From Diphasiastrum complanatum (lineage: Eukaryota > Streptophyta > Lycopodiopsida > Lycopodiales > Lycopodiaceae): a stretch of DNA of 64,000 nucleotides. The position numbers and the translations under genes were made by a program. Positions 23,711-33,839 of this stretch are shown piece by piece (positions within the stretch are counted from its first letter, which is position 1; the number at the start of each line of letters is the position of its first letter). The notes beneath the pieces are model-generated. The model had not been told where the DNA came from. It saw only the letters and a program-made list of their open reading frames with translations, and made no database searches. The DNA is taken from assembly GCA_029204225.1 (NCBI GenBank), contig CM055102.1, forward strand, positions 3,404,827 through 3,468,826, in the 5' to 3' direction.

Positions 23711-24050
23711 TTGAGAACCTATAGGAATTCTCTTACTGTAAGTCATGCCATCCGCTTCAGTTTCACAGCAGAGACTGATGCTTCTAGCATTGGGCTAGCT
23801 ATCGTCCTTACACAAAACAAGGATGTTAATGCTTATGTTTACCATCAATTAGGTACCCCAGTGCATCATATGATATTGTTGATTGTTGTCTTTGTGCTCA
23901 AGTGCTGATACTATCTACTCGGTATAGACCTTTTGACTTAGCTATTGATCATTCGTCTCTTCATTATTTCTTGTACCAAACAACGTTGCCTTGGTGACAA
24001 CAAAGCTAGGTCTCCCTTATACTGTCCTATACCTCTGATATGGTTCCACA
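23711..24050 (+). pseudogene. Ty3/gypsy RNase H remnant
   Basis: The plus frame reads FSFTAETDASSIGLAIVLTQ, the start of a gypsy RNase H domain with its catalytic Asp. Then come VYHQLG, a diverged stretch, and SVYRPFDLAIDHSSLHYFL in another frame, matching the later TDH.SL.Y part. It is probably the 3' end of the element whose LTR and PBS lie at 21.75-22.19 kb. The 1.5 kb between is too diverged to read gag or RT with confidence. The reading is cut by the TIR element at 24,054. Confidence 0.65.
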
Positions 24051-24053
24051 TAA

Positions 24054-24377
24054 TTTTAGCACCCTAACGCGCCAGGGTGCGCCAGCCAGGGGCTGGCCAA
24101 AAAGGCACAAGCGGGTGCGCCAGGGCGCAGGCAGTGCCCAGGTGGCGCCGGGAACCGGGCAGGTGGCACTAGGCAGCTTCACACCCACCTGCACACATGT
24201 GAGTAAGCAGGTGAGTTCAGTTATATATAGGTACTGGTTTATCTCAGAGATTTGCTTATGGGATAAACCCTGGTGCCCGACACGTGGCACCAGGGCAACC
24301 AATTCCAAAAAAAAAAAAAAAAAAACTCCCTGCCTGGCCCACCCTGACGCGTGCCAGCACTCGTCAGGGTGCTAAAA
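24054..24377. mobile_element. Small non-autonomous TIR element (MITE-like), 324 bp
   Basis: The ends are inverted: TTTTAGCACCCTAACG at the left and CGTCAGGGTGCTAAAA at the right. Both are flanked by ATAA (24,050-24,053 and 24,378-24,381), a candidate target-site duplication. The element is clearly GC-richer than its surroundings and contains an A18-20 run near 24,306. It encodes nothing. It sits within the gypsy remnant and appears to truncate the RNase H reading. Confidence 0.8.
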
Positions 24378-24384
24378 ATAAGAG

Positions 24385-25565
24385 GAGCCCTCTGATATCC
24401 ATTGCTGGCCCGAACAATCTAACCACGTTGCAAATGCTTTATTTCCACACTTGGCCCATTTGTCTATCATGGCTTATCTAACGATTTCCTCCATTTTGTA
24501 CATTGTCTTTACCCCTTTGTACCTAGTCCATATTTTTGTCATACATTAATTGCTGCAAAAAAATCAACTTGTGCCATCCTATTTTCTTACAAAATAGCTT
24601 GCTTCACTATCGCCAGCATTGTGTCCCATCTAATTGTGACTATCATGTTAAAATCCTTACTGACAGCACAGGTTCCAATAAACATTACAACATACTCTCC
24701 CCCACTTCTATTGGCCACATCAAAAATACAACTCCATGGTTACCTTGTTGCATCAAGTTTCATATAGATGATAGACATAGTCAACTTGCCCCAATCAAAA
24801 AGCTACATCATTCGCCTATTCACAAACATGACAGGCCATTTCTATGAATTATATTTTTAGGTACCATCATGTACATCTTTTTTAGTTGTTCACTGTTTGT
24901 GAAAGCAAGCTCATTTTATTGCAAAATGTTGAATAGTGTTCTCATCGGTCACTCCAGTGATTTCATTTGCATGGGTTACTGAGGTCTATTTTTTTGTATA
25001 TCTATGACTCCATTAGTTTCATTTTCATGGGTTACCCAGGTCTATTGTTTTGTATCATGATACAAACTTCATGAGGGAACATCACCTTACTAAGTTCCTC
25101 GACTTTGAGATTTGTATGAAGATTGCATATCATTCTTGTCTATGGCCAATCCCAAGTGCTCAACAACATTCTCTAGGCTTACCTGAAAAGCTATTCTTTC
25201 TAATAGTGGTATTGATTGCTACTTATTCTTTTTTCAAGTTCAGTTCAAATATCTCCATCGATACTACTTCAATGTTCACTCCTTAGGTTACGAACATCCT
25301 TTCCTGGTTTGCTTGGTCTCAATGATGATACAACACTACATTTATGTATGATTTTAAGATAATCATTATGGCCTCAAACCCGTTATGTAAGTTCTTCGAC
25401 CTCTATTGAGTGACAAGCTCTACTTGTCAGTTTTCACCTACAAAACCCAAGATTTATGACATAAAAAATCCTGTACAATTTTTGCCATGCCAGATGCCGG
25501 TTCCATTCTTAGACTATGTCGGCTTTCCCGAACATTGAGTGTCAGCATGCGTCTTTTGTTGACAA
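24385..25565. other. Spacer without recognised genes
   Basis: Probably old retroelement sequence, but no motif could be read on either strand. Confidence 0.35.
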
Positions 25566-25571
25566 TCAACA

Positions 25572-25722
25572 AGTCATTGGTTGTGTTTGCTTTTGTTGCT
25601 AGTACTGCTAAGCAAACACAACCAATGACTGTACAAATCTTGCAAGTACAGTAGCAAGCAACGAGCTTAGCAGTACAGGCTTAGCAGTCAGCTTGTACTG
25701 CTAAACTCGCTGCTTGCTACTG
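25572..25722. repeat. Cluster of two hairpins
   Basis: The first hairpin has perfect 21-nt arms (25,572-25,592 and 25,610-25,630) around a 17-nt loop. The second has about 30-nt arms with two mismatches (25,649-25,678 and 25,693-25,722). The word CTTAGCAGTAC recurs in loops and arms, so the hairpins are related by local duplication. Confidence 0.85.
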
Positions 25723-26383
25723 TGGCCATATTCCAATTGCACAAGTCTACACTCATGTCAATTAATGAATTCAAACCCCCTCCCATTTCAAAACTGATAA
25801 CCACATTTCATGTTAGCCTTCTTTGTGCAGATATCCCCGAGTTTTATACAAGTGATCCTTTTCTTCCTTCTACAATGACCTTATCCTTGTATACCAATGG
25901 CCATTTTTACAAACATGGCTTCAAGAGTAGCATCACTAATCCTTTTTTAGTTGTTGGTGCAATAGCAAGGTAGATTTGATGAGTGTACTTGAAAAAATTT
26001 CTGTGGTTTTCCTATGCTCTTGAATTGAACCATTTTCTAGAAGAGTAGCTCTAAGCTCATAGTCCTCTAAAACGTGATCAGCATAGGCACAATTTCAACA
26101 TTGGCTCTAGTCATCCCATCTTCTTACTATACCACCTCGGGAGACTTTCTTTTGAGGAGCCTGCAATACATACACCGTCACTTGGACCTCAAGCAACCAC
26201 AACATAACTATTTGCTTTTCCAGTATGAAAACCATGAGAACCAATATCCACTTGCATAGCATCATCTACACAAGAAGATTCTCCAAAACATGTGAGTAAA
26301 GAAAAGTGAGTCGCTTCCACTTGCTTACCTTTCTCTTGATCATCAAAGATATCAAAGATATGATTATCTTCAGACCTGAACCT

Positions 26384-26926
26384 CTAGAAATACTCCCTCT
26401 CAAACATATGATCTAGATCCAACAAGATCTCATCAATGCTTGATCTCGAATTTTCACAAAGGTTAGTGAAAACAATGTCACCAATGTCACCACCATAAAT
26501 TAAAAGATAGATTCCAAACTTTCCATCCAACATGAAGTAGAGTAGGTGAAGATGAGTATCAAATTTTCCAGACCTTTTGAGTCCATAACAGACCTCAATA
26601 AGCTCACCAATGAGATCTCTCTTGCCTTGAAGAAATTGCCTCTCGATGTAGTCTTCTCCAACCAACCTTTTTCCATCTTGATCATGAGTGATCAATTCAC
26701 AATCATAGAATCCTTTGAGTTTATGAAGAGATGTGAGATCCCTGCCTTGGATCTTCGCAAGAACCAATCTTCCATTGCTCTTTCCTTCATAAGACTCCCT
26801 CTTAATGATTGCATCATAAGAAGTAGAAACCTCAAAGGCATTAGAAGCCATGAAAAGAATCATTAGTACCTTCAACCTAAGGATGATTGAAGTACTCTCT
26901 TTTTTCAAACAAGGACTTCTACTCAA
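26384..26926 (-). pseudogene. Diverged Ty1/copia reverse-transcriptase-like ORF
   Basis: A 180-codon open minus frame ends with CYGLKRSGKFDTHLH and LLIYGGDIGDIVFT. These correspond to the copia RT block YGLKQ.P..W and the catalytic YVDD box, but the box is YGGD, one of the two metal-binding aspartates being lost. Upstream parts do not align obviously to RT. With the 27.0-27.64 kb frame it forms a shortened copia remnant lacking the integrase core. It cannot be an active polymerase. Confidence 0.6.
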
Positions 26927-26999
26927 TGTTTTAGGTAATGACTCATATTATAATGATTCATCCTCACTATCATTCACAATGACACATTCAAAGTACATC

Positions 27000-27700
27000 C
27001 TACTTTGAACACTTCACATACTTCTCTTCTTCTTGACTTGTGACTATCTCCCTCACCAAGTCTCTTGATAGAACCATTTGATCTACTCTCTTTATGAAGA
27101 CATGTGACTCCACTTGCTGCAAAAATGATTTTCTTGGACTCGTTACAAAAGAATGTCTGCACCTAGCAACATCTTTTTCCATATGATCAAAGAAATCATT
27201 AACAACAATCTTTTCCAAGGAAGAACCTTCACCTCCATTGATGAAGTTAGCTCTTTCCTTATCTTTTGCATGATTGCACTTGCCATGAAGAACCATTGAA
27301 ACACCATCATTATCCTCAAGACTAGCCAAGTTAGCACAAAGATAAACATCTCCAAGAAGCATATTAGATCTTGACCTAGATCTAGCATAAGGAAGCTTTT
27401 TAGACTTTGCAGAAGATCCACCAATCTTATTGATGCTAAAAGGGAACTTTGGAAAGTTGAGACCAATCTCCTTTTCCATTTCATCCTTTTTGTTAGCCAT
27501 AACAAAAGCATCAAGCTTGAAAAGTCTACCTTGTCTATTGCCCCTGGCAACCAAGATTTCTTCCTTTGTAATGAAACAAGAATCACCACCAAACTTTACC
27601 ATGTATCCTTTCTCTATCATTTGTCCAACACTTAGCAAATTCTTTGAAAGTGAAGGATGTAAAGAACACCATCAAGTCTTAATTTCCTATTAGTAGAGAG
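27000..27700 (-). pseudogene. Copia protease-integrase linker ORF
   Basis: A 212-codon minus frame begins LSVGQMIEKGYMVKFGGD, the block after copia protease, preceded in another frame by the usual HP.L.KN context. It then reads ARGNRQGRLFKLDAF, the GAG-pre-integrase approach. The expected W H-x3-H zinc finger and DDE integrase core do not follow. Instead a charged, unrecognised sequence continues to 27,000. It is a deletion derivative or an ORF kept open by chance. The 60.4-60.7 kb fragment shares the SLFKID-type block. Confidence 0.65.
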
Positions 27701-27749
27701 ACAAATAGACTTAGAGGTTGACTTTTCAAAGTTCATTAGTCTAAATTTC

Positions 27750-28277
27750 ATTTGAATAAACACTTTTTGAATGGGAAAGTTAGAATGCGAGTTGGAGTAG
27801 ATTCAAATTTGAATAGTTGGGTACATTGAATCTAGACCCAAAATTAGTAGGGTTAAGATTTTGGTGGGAAAGCCAAGTGGCCAAATAGGGTTTGGACCTG
27901 CTATAAAAGGATGTAACTCGTGGAGAGAGCATTCTTCTCTCTTCTCTATCTCATTTCATGCTTATACATGGTTCTCTTGGGTTCTACTATCCATTGGTGC
28001 ACTATCTTGGTTATTGCTTGCAATTCTATGTGTAGAATGATCTATATTTGCAATTTTTGGATCCACACGTGTGAAATATAGTAGCTTGCTGATTTTGTAT
28101 GGACAGCAACAGTACATAATCATTTCATTCAAGTTTTATCAAGTTCTATTGGTGTTTGCATCTCAATTTGTGTGTAGATGCTGATTTTTCTACATTGGTG
28201 AGATTGGTAGTGTATTTTTCTTTCTAATGAAAGATCATTCAAGTAGATTGGATCTTAAGGATCTGAAATCTTTCACA
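27750..28277 (+). mobile_element. Ty1/copia LTR (left limit uncertain)
   Basis: TTTCACA at 28,271-28,277 immediately precedes a PBS. A good TATA box, CTATAAAAGG, lies near 27,900. A pyrimidine-rich transcription-start-like stretch follows. The downstream gag at 28,879 is in the matching orientation. Confidence 0.65.
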
Positions 28278-28289
28278 TGGTATCAGAGC
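28278..28289 (+). other. Primer-binding site
   Basis: TGGTATCAGAGC abuts the LTR end. Confidence 0.9.
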
Positions 28290-28878
28290 TTGTGTTTCAG
28301 GTTATGAAGGAGAAAATCAGATCTATCAATGATTTGGTGAAGATATCAAGTCTAGAGCATGCTAGAGAGGATTCTACATCAAAATCGAGTTTTTTGCTTT
28401 TGTAGATTGGATCTTTTGTAGATCAAAACACTAAATAGGTCAATATACTTGATCAATTCTGATTTTTGAATTCACATACTGGATTTGGCCGATTTTTTGG
28501 ATCATTGGATCAGCCTAAGTGGTGGCTTATAGATTGCATATCAAAATTTCAGCATTTGCATGTAGATTTGGAATAGTCCATTTTTTGTGATTTTGTCAAA
28601 ACCCTAATTTTGATAGGATCTCTAGATAGTGAGTTTTCTGGACTTCATTTGAGTGTTTTTCAATCTTAGGAAGCGACAAAAGTGATTAGATTGAGGATAG
28701 ATCATAGGTTGATCAAGATTCCATGATTCTATGTGTTGATTTGCTTGGATAAGTGCTAGAAGAGAATTTGTGAGATAGTTTCAAATCTTGGTGATTTCTT
28801 TTTAAAGCATTTGTTGTTGTTCAAAGGAGTGCTTTGTGCATTGAAGTAGGTTGAAAGAGAAGATTAGATCATTGCTAC

Positions 28879-29517
28879 ATGGCAACCTCAATTGGAGTCA
28901 TGTTGGAAGCCAATGATAGGCTTATCTCAAGTAACTATTCATTGTGGAAAGTGAGGATGGAGTCACTTCTTGAGATGAATGATGTTTTGGATATTGTTGT
29001 AGGTTTGGAGGAGAGACCAGCAACACAACAAGATCAACTGAGGTATGACAAGAGGGCCAAGAAGTCTCTACACGTGATAAAGATAAATGTTACCAATGAA
29101 CTTCTCAAGGAAGTTGGTAAATGCACATCATCTTTGGAAGCTTAGAATTCATTGAAGAATGAATCCAAGTCTACTTCTAGAGTGTTAACTCTAAGAAGGC
29201 AAATCTTTTCTTGTTTGCAAAAGAATGAAGAAAGTCCAAGTACTTTTGTTTTGAGAATGAAAGCATTGAATGATGAGTTAGCTTGCATAGATGAAAGCAT
29301 TAAGGAAGGAGAGCTTATTCAAGTGATTCTTAATGGCTTGTTGGATGCTCATGCTAACATTGTTCAAAGTATTGCTATTCAAAAGACTTTGCCAAGTTTG
29401 ATGGATCTTCAAGAGATCTTGATCAATGAGGAATATAGGCTTCAAGCAAGAGGTGGATCTACATCGACACTTCAAGATGATGCTATGTTCACAAAGGGGA
29501 AATTCATTGGAGCTTAA
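28879..29517 (+). pseudogene. Ty1/copia gag (one in-frame stop)
   Basis: ATG at 28,879 opens a gag-type reading with the LTR-gag signature SSNYSLWKVRMESLLE, later RRQIFSCLQKNE, VLRMKALNDEL and SLMDLQEILINEEYR. A TAG at 29,143-29,145 interrupts the frame where copia gags have the Trp of EAW. The frame then runs to 29,517. The zinc knuckle and all of pol are missing, so the element is truncated. The full-length copia insertion begins 240 bp further on. Gag would form the virus-like particle that packages element RNA. Confidence 0.85.
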
Positions 29518-29755
29518 AGCACATCATGCTCACAAAGCTCGTGGGCTTAGGCCATAACACCCATAAAGCCCACAAGCTATTAATGAGAGTCCACAAAAGA
29601 GAGATTGCTTATTATTTTTATTCCATGTAAAACTTGAGTGTTTGGCTTTACCTCAAGCTACTACCCTTAGTTAGTGTTCTATAAAGAGTAAAGCCTTTCC
29701 CACAAGCCTTTCTCCCTCACATAATACTTTTGCAACAATAAAGGCATGGAAGGAG

Positions 29756-29999
29756 AGTTAGAATTAAAGTAGAATCATTGTGTTACTGTACTGTGGGAAC
29801 TATCAGTGGATAAGGATCAGTTGGCCTCGCCACGAGGCAAGTCGACGGGACACGCATCCCGCCAAAGTGAACAACTATATGTACAGTGTAATTTCATTTT
29901 GAGAAATACAGTTGCTATGTGAGCTTGCTGTGTAGAGTGTTTTCTGTCTGTGTTACTGTGTAGCATGATCTGTGTTCCTGTGCAAAGCAAATTCTAAGC
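29756..29999 (+). repeat. 5' LTR of the complete copia element
   Basis: It begins AGTTAGAATTAAAG and ends AAATTCTAAGC next to the PBS. It shares nearly all its length with the 3' LTR but lacks 30 bp around 29,872. It contains the perfect hairpin GCCTCGCCACGAGGC. Confidence 0.92.
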
Positions 30000-30012
30000 T
30001 GGTATCAGAGCC
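30000..30012 (+). other. Primer-binding site of the complete copia element
   Basis: TGGTATCAGAGCC, complementary to initiator tRNA-Met, directly after the 5' LTR. Confidence 0.95.
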
Positions 30013-31321
30013 GTACAGGGAGTGTACACAGTACAGCATCGCCGTTGAAGAGAGCTTCGGGAGAACTGTCTTCTGAGAGTTCGGGGTTTACGGCGGGTTG
30101 AAGATGGAAAGAGAAGCACTAGTGCACGGTATCTAGTTTATAGAGGCTTGATAAGCTCAACAGAGGGACTATTAGCCTGTGCATAGCATCAGACAAGGAA
30201 AAATTTGGTGAAAATTGACAATTTTGAAGCCAACTGAAAATTGAAATCGAGTTTGGGGTTAGGTTTTTTTATACATAACTGGTGATTTTTTCGCTGTTTG
30301 TGCACCGTTTTAGATGTCGTAAGGACAGGAAGGAAGCTAATCACATTGTCAACCAGCCATGGAGAGATTCTGAGGTTTATGTCAGAGATTTGTCTCCAGA
30401 TAGTTAACCTAGCAGATTTACGGTAAAAGGTGAAAAAAGCCACTTTGTCAAGTTGAGCTAAAATCACCGTTTCTCCATAGAATTTCTTGAGTGAACACTC
30501 TACAGACTTGGAATCAGTAGGGCGACCCTGCTTCAGGCCTCAGATCGTGCCCAAATCGATCCATAGGCGAGTTAGATCAAACAAAAACGAGTGTGGGGAG
30601 GCACGGCCGCAGACAGGGAGGTTGCGGACTGTTCGCGCGTGGAACCAAGGTGAGAGCATAGCGTTTCGGAGTGGGTAGTGCTTACAAGACTCTCCATTAG
30701 TGCACAAGAGTGGTTAGATCCGTTGGATAGAGAAGCTACAAGATCGACGGCTCAGATTGTGCTACCCAGAAGGGATATCCACAATTGGATTAGATTCAAC
30801 CATTGGATGGAGTCTGAAGGGTTGTTGAAGAGGGCCCTGAAGAAGTGAAGTGCATTTTAGCCTTCAACTTCATTAAAAAATCTCATACTGAAATTGGAAT
30901 TGGGTCCCTTCACAAGTGAAGAGTGAAGTTTCTTCAAGGTGAAGAAACAGTTCAAAAACTAGAAAAGTCCCTATTTTTGGGTCCTTTGCCCGTTTTGACC
31001 CAAACGAAAGGCTATAACCTCCAAACGAAGGGCACCCAGATTGTACCTGCAAGTACGGTACAGCAAAACAGAGTGATTGCAGCAGAGAAAGTGTTCAGAG
31101 TATGGCAGAAGTGATTTCACCATTCCACTGGACACGTTGTTGGGAGTTGACGACTGAGTGCATTTCGGAAGGTGACGCCGATTTGGCTTTCAAATTGGTG
31201 GAAAAGCAGTGAGTGGCCTGGTAAGGGAAAAAGTGCAGGTCATTATTCTCAACTTCTGACATCACTGTTGGCCTCGGCATACTGTTCTTAGCCTAAGGCA
31301 AAAATTTCAAGCAGTTTTGCA
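30013..31321 (+). other. Leader region of the complete copia element
   Basis: About 1.3 kb between PBS and the gag start codon. Open frames are short and show no family features. This would be the untranslated leader with packaging signals, by position only. Confidence 0.6.
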
Positions 31322-32167
31322 ATGGCAAACATGGGAGAGTCCATTTTGAGTGAAAGTAGCAAATGGGACGGGATTTCCAACTATGCAGTGTGGAAATTCA
31401 AAATGAAAAATATATTGATGGAGAAAGACGTGTGGGAAGTCGTCACAGGTGATGAGAGAAGGCCGCCAAATGAAACAGATATCAAAGTGTTCGACAAAAA
31501 GATGAGGAAAGCTTTGACCTTCATTAACTTGTCAGTGAAGGATCACATCATTACCCACATTTGTGATGCTGTTACACCCAGACAGGCATGGGATGTGTTA
31601 AAGGAGCAGTTCGAGACGTCAAATCCGTCAACAATCATGTTTCTGAAGTCAAAGTTGAATAGTGCCTGCATGGAACAAGGAGAGCACATTCAGACATACA
31701 TGACCAGAATCAAGACAATGAGAGATGAACTGCATTCTATTGGTGAGCGCATATGTGATGTGGAGCTGGTGCACAATGCATTTTGCGGCATTGCAGAACC
31801 CTATCAGATGTTTGTGAGCGGAATAGCATCAAGAGAAAGATTGCCAACCTTTGACGAGCTCACAGGAATCTTGATGCAGGAAGAGCAATGCAGAGAAATG
31901 GTGAAAGCTAGACGTCAAAATACTGACGATCAGGCACTTGCGACATGCGAAAAACAAGGCAAGGTCAAGGGCAAGAAGAAGTCTAAGCAGCAATTTGCCA
32001 AGTCTCAAGAGGACGAGGGATCTTCCAATAAAACTAAGAAGAAAGGCAAGTGCTTCCATTGTGGTAAAAAGGGCCATTGGAAGAGTGAATGTCGCAAATT
32101 TCTGGCGGAACAAGGCAAGGAAAAACCAAAACAAGCAGGTAACCTTGTCGATGAGGGTGATGATTGA
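31322..32167 (+). CDS. Gag of the complete copia element
   Basis: ATG at 31,322 opens an intact 281-codon frame. The N-terminal half carries the copia gag signature (NYAVWKFKMKNILMEKDVW, then ITHICDAVTPRQAWDVLKEQ). The middle reads KSKLNSACMEQGEHIQTYM and a LVHNAFCGIAEPY block. A Lys-rich stretch then leads into the zinc knuckle CFHCGKKGHWKSEC (C-x2-C-x4-H-x4-C) near residues 243-256. Gag forms the cytoplasmic particle and binds element RNA. The frame ends in TGA at 32,165-32,167, just where pol starts in the +1 frame. This is the only undamaged retroelement gene in the window. Confidence 0.93.
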   Translation: MANMGESILSESSKWDGISNYAVWKFKMKNILMEKDVWEVVTGDERRPPNETDIKVFDKKMRKALTFINLSVKDHIITHICDAVTPRQAWDVLKEQFETSNPSTIMFLKSKLNSACMEQGEHIQTYMTRIKTMRDELHSIGERICDVELVHNAFCGIAEPYQMFVSGIASRERLPTFDELTGILMQEEQCREMVKARRQNTDDQALATCEKQGKVKGKKKSKQQFAKSQEDEGSSNKTKKKGKCFHCGKKGHWKSECRKFLAEQGKEKPKQAGNLVDEGDD

Positions 32168-33839
32168 AGACTCTAGTATCTTCATATCTGCATTGTCATC
32201 TAATCAAGATGATCAAGCATGGTATATTGACTCGGGAGCCACAAGACACATGACAGGTAACAAGAATTGGTTCAGTAGTTTGAAGGTGTTGGATAATGGA
32301 ACATCTGTTTCACAAGCAAATGGTGAGGTGTGCAAGATCAAGGGGATGGACACCGTTTCAATCCAACTACTTGATGGCAAAAGCAGGATGATCAGGGAGG
32401 TACTTTACGTACCAGGTTTGAAGAAAAATCTACTTTCTGTTGGAGTCATTACTAATCAAAAGTTGAAAGTAGAACTCGACCATGATCGTTGCTTTGTGAA
32501 GGATGTGAACCAAAAGTTCAAAGTTATTGCGGATGGAGTAAGAGAGCCCAATACAAAATTGTATAGGTCGAATGCTACATTCAAGGGGCAACATGGACTT
32601 GTATCGTCCATTCCATCGCAAACTAAGTTGTGGCATAAGAGGCTTGGTCACTTGAACTTGGGAAGCCTCAGTTTGATGAGAAAATTGGAGATGGTAATGG
32701 GATTGCCTACCATAGAAAATCACTTAAAATCGATGTGCGAATCTTGTGTATATGGGAAGCAGCATCGAGAGAAGATCAATAAAGGGGGTGCTGCAAGAGC
32801 AAAGAACATCTTGGATTTAATTCACACAGATTTATGCGGGCCTATGAGGACCATGTCCTTAGGTAAAGCCTTCTATTTCATGACCTTTATTGATGATATG
32901 TCACGTAAGACGTGGATCTACTTCTTGAAGAAGAAATCAGATGCATTTGATAACTTCAAGAGCTTCAAAGCATTGGTCGAAATTCAGACAGGTAGGAAGA
33001 TCAAAGTCCTAAGATCAGATAGTGGAGATGAGTACAAGTCTATTGACTTCAATGATCTTTGTGATCAATGTGGGATTAAAAGACAATTTACGCAAGCTCA
33101 TACTCCTGCTCTCAATTGTGTAGCTGAGCGCAAGAATCGTACGATTGTGAAAAGTGCCAGATCTATGGTAGCTGAGATGAAACTACCAAAAGATTTTTGG
33201 TCAGAAGCATGTAGCACGGCAGTCTATCTTCAAAATAGAAGTCCTACCATTGCCATACCAAATATAACACCTGAGGAAGCATTCACGAAGAAGAAGCCAA
33301 AGGTGAACCACTTGCGAATCTTTGGATGTAAGGCCTTTGTACACATTCCTAAGGAAGAGAGGCATAAACTTGATGTAAAAGCTATCAAGTGCATATTCCT
33401 AGGATATGATGATCGTGTGAAGGGCTATAGATGTTTTGATCCAATGGAAAACAAAATCCATATAAGCCGTGATGTTATCTTTGATGAATCCAAGATGTAT
33501 GAAGACAAGGATGCTGAGAAGATAGACACATCCAATGGGAAAGATGGTATAGTGAGGATACCACCTGATGATGATCCATTCATTGACCTTCCGAGTGATG
33601 AACATGAGGATACATCTCAAGATACTACTACTCAACCTCAAGAGACAGGTTGGAGAGGTAGGGACAAACCTTTTGGTGCAAGAAGGATTGAAGTTGCAGG
33701 TGACAAACGTAAGGAGAAAGATCTACCGTGGGATACATTTTCACCAGGAAGCCGATCACCTGACAGGAAGCTCCCTAAGTGGTTTGAGAGATTGTTGGAG
33801 AGCTGCGACATAGATGACTTTCCAGGATCATCTAGCTAG
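32150..33839 (+). pseudogene. Copia pol, part 1: protease and integrase
   Basis: The frame is +1 relative to gag and overlaps it. It encodes the aspartic protease active site WYIDSGATRHMT (about 32,220-32,255) and the LLSVG linker. The integrase zinc finger has H-x4-H in WHKRLGHLN and C-x2-C in CESCVYG. The catalytic core follows: Asp in IHTDLCGPM, Asp in LRSDSGDEY, Glu in VAERKNRTI. The C-terminal region reads LRIFGCKAFVHIP and FLGYD. All three catalytic residues are present. The frame stops at 33,839 before RT, whereas family polyproteins continue. There is no separate start codon with good support, so expression would need a frameshift, or the offset is a mutation. Confidence 0.9.

Noticed and set aside
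27143-27592. 149-codon minus frame overlapping the copia linker ORF
   Set aside because: Shifted shadow of the frame that carries LSVGQM and RLFKLD. No motifs of its own.
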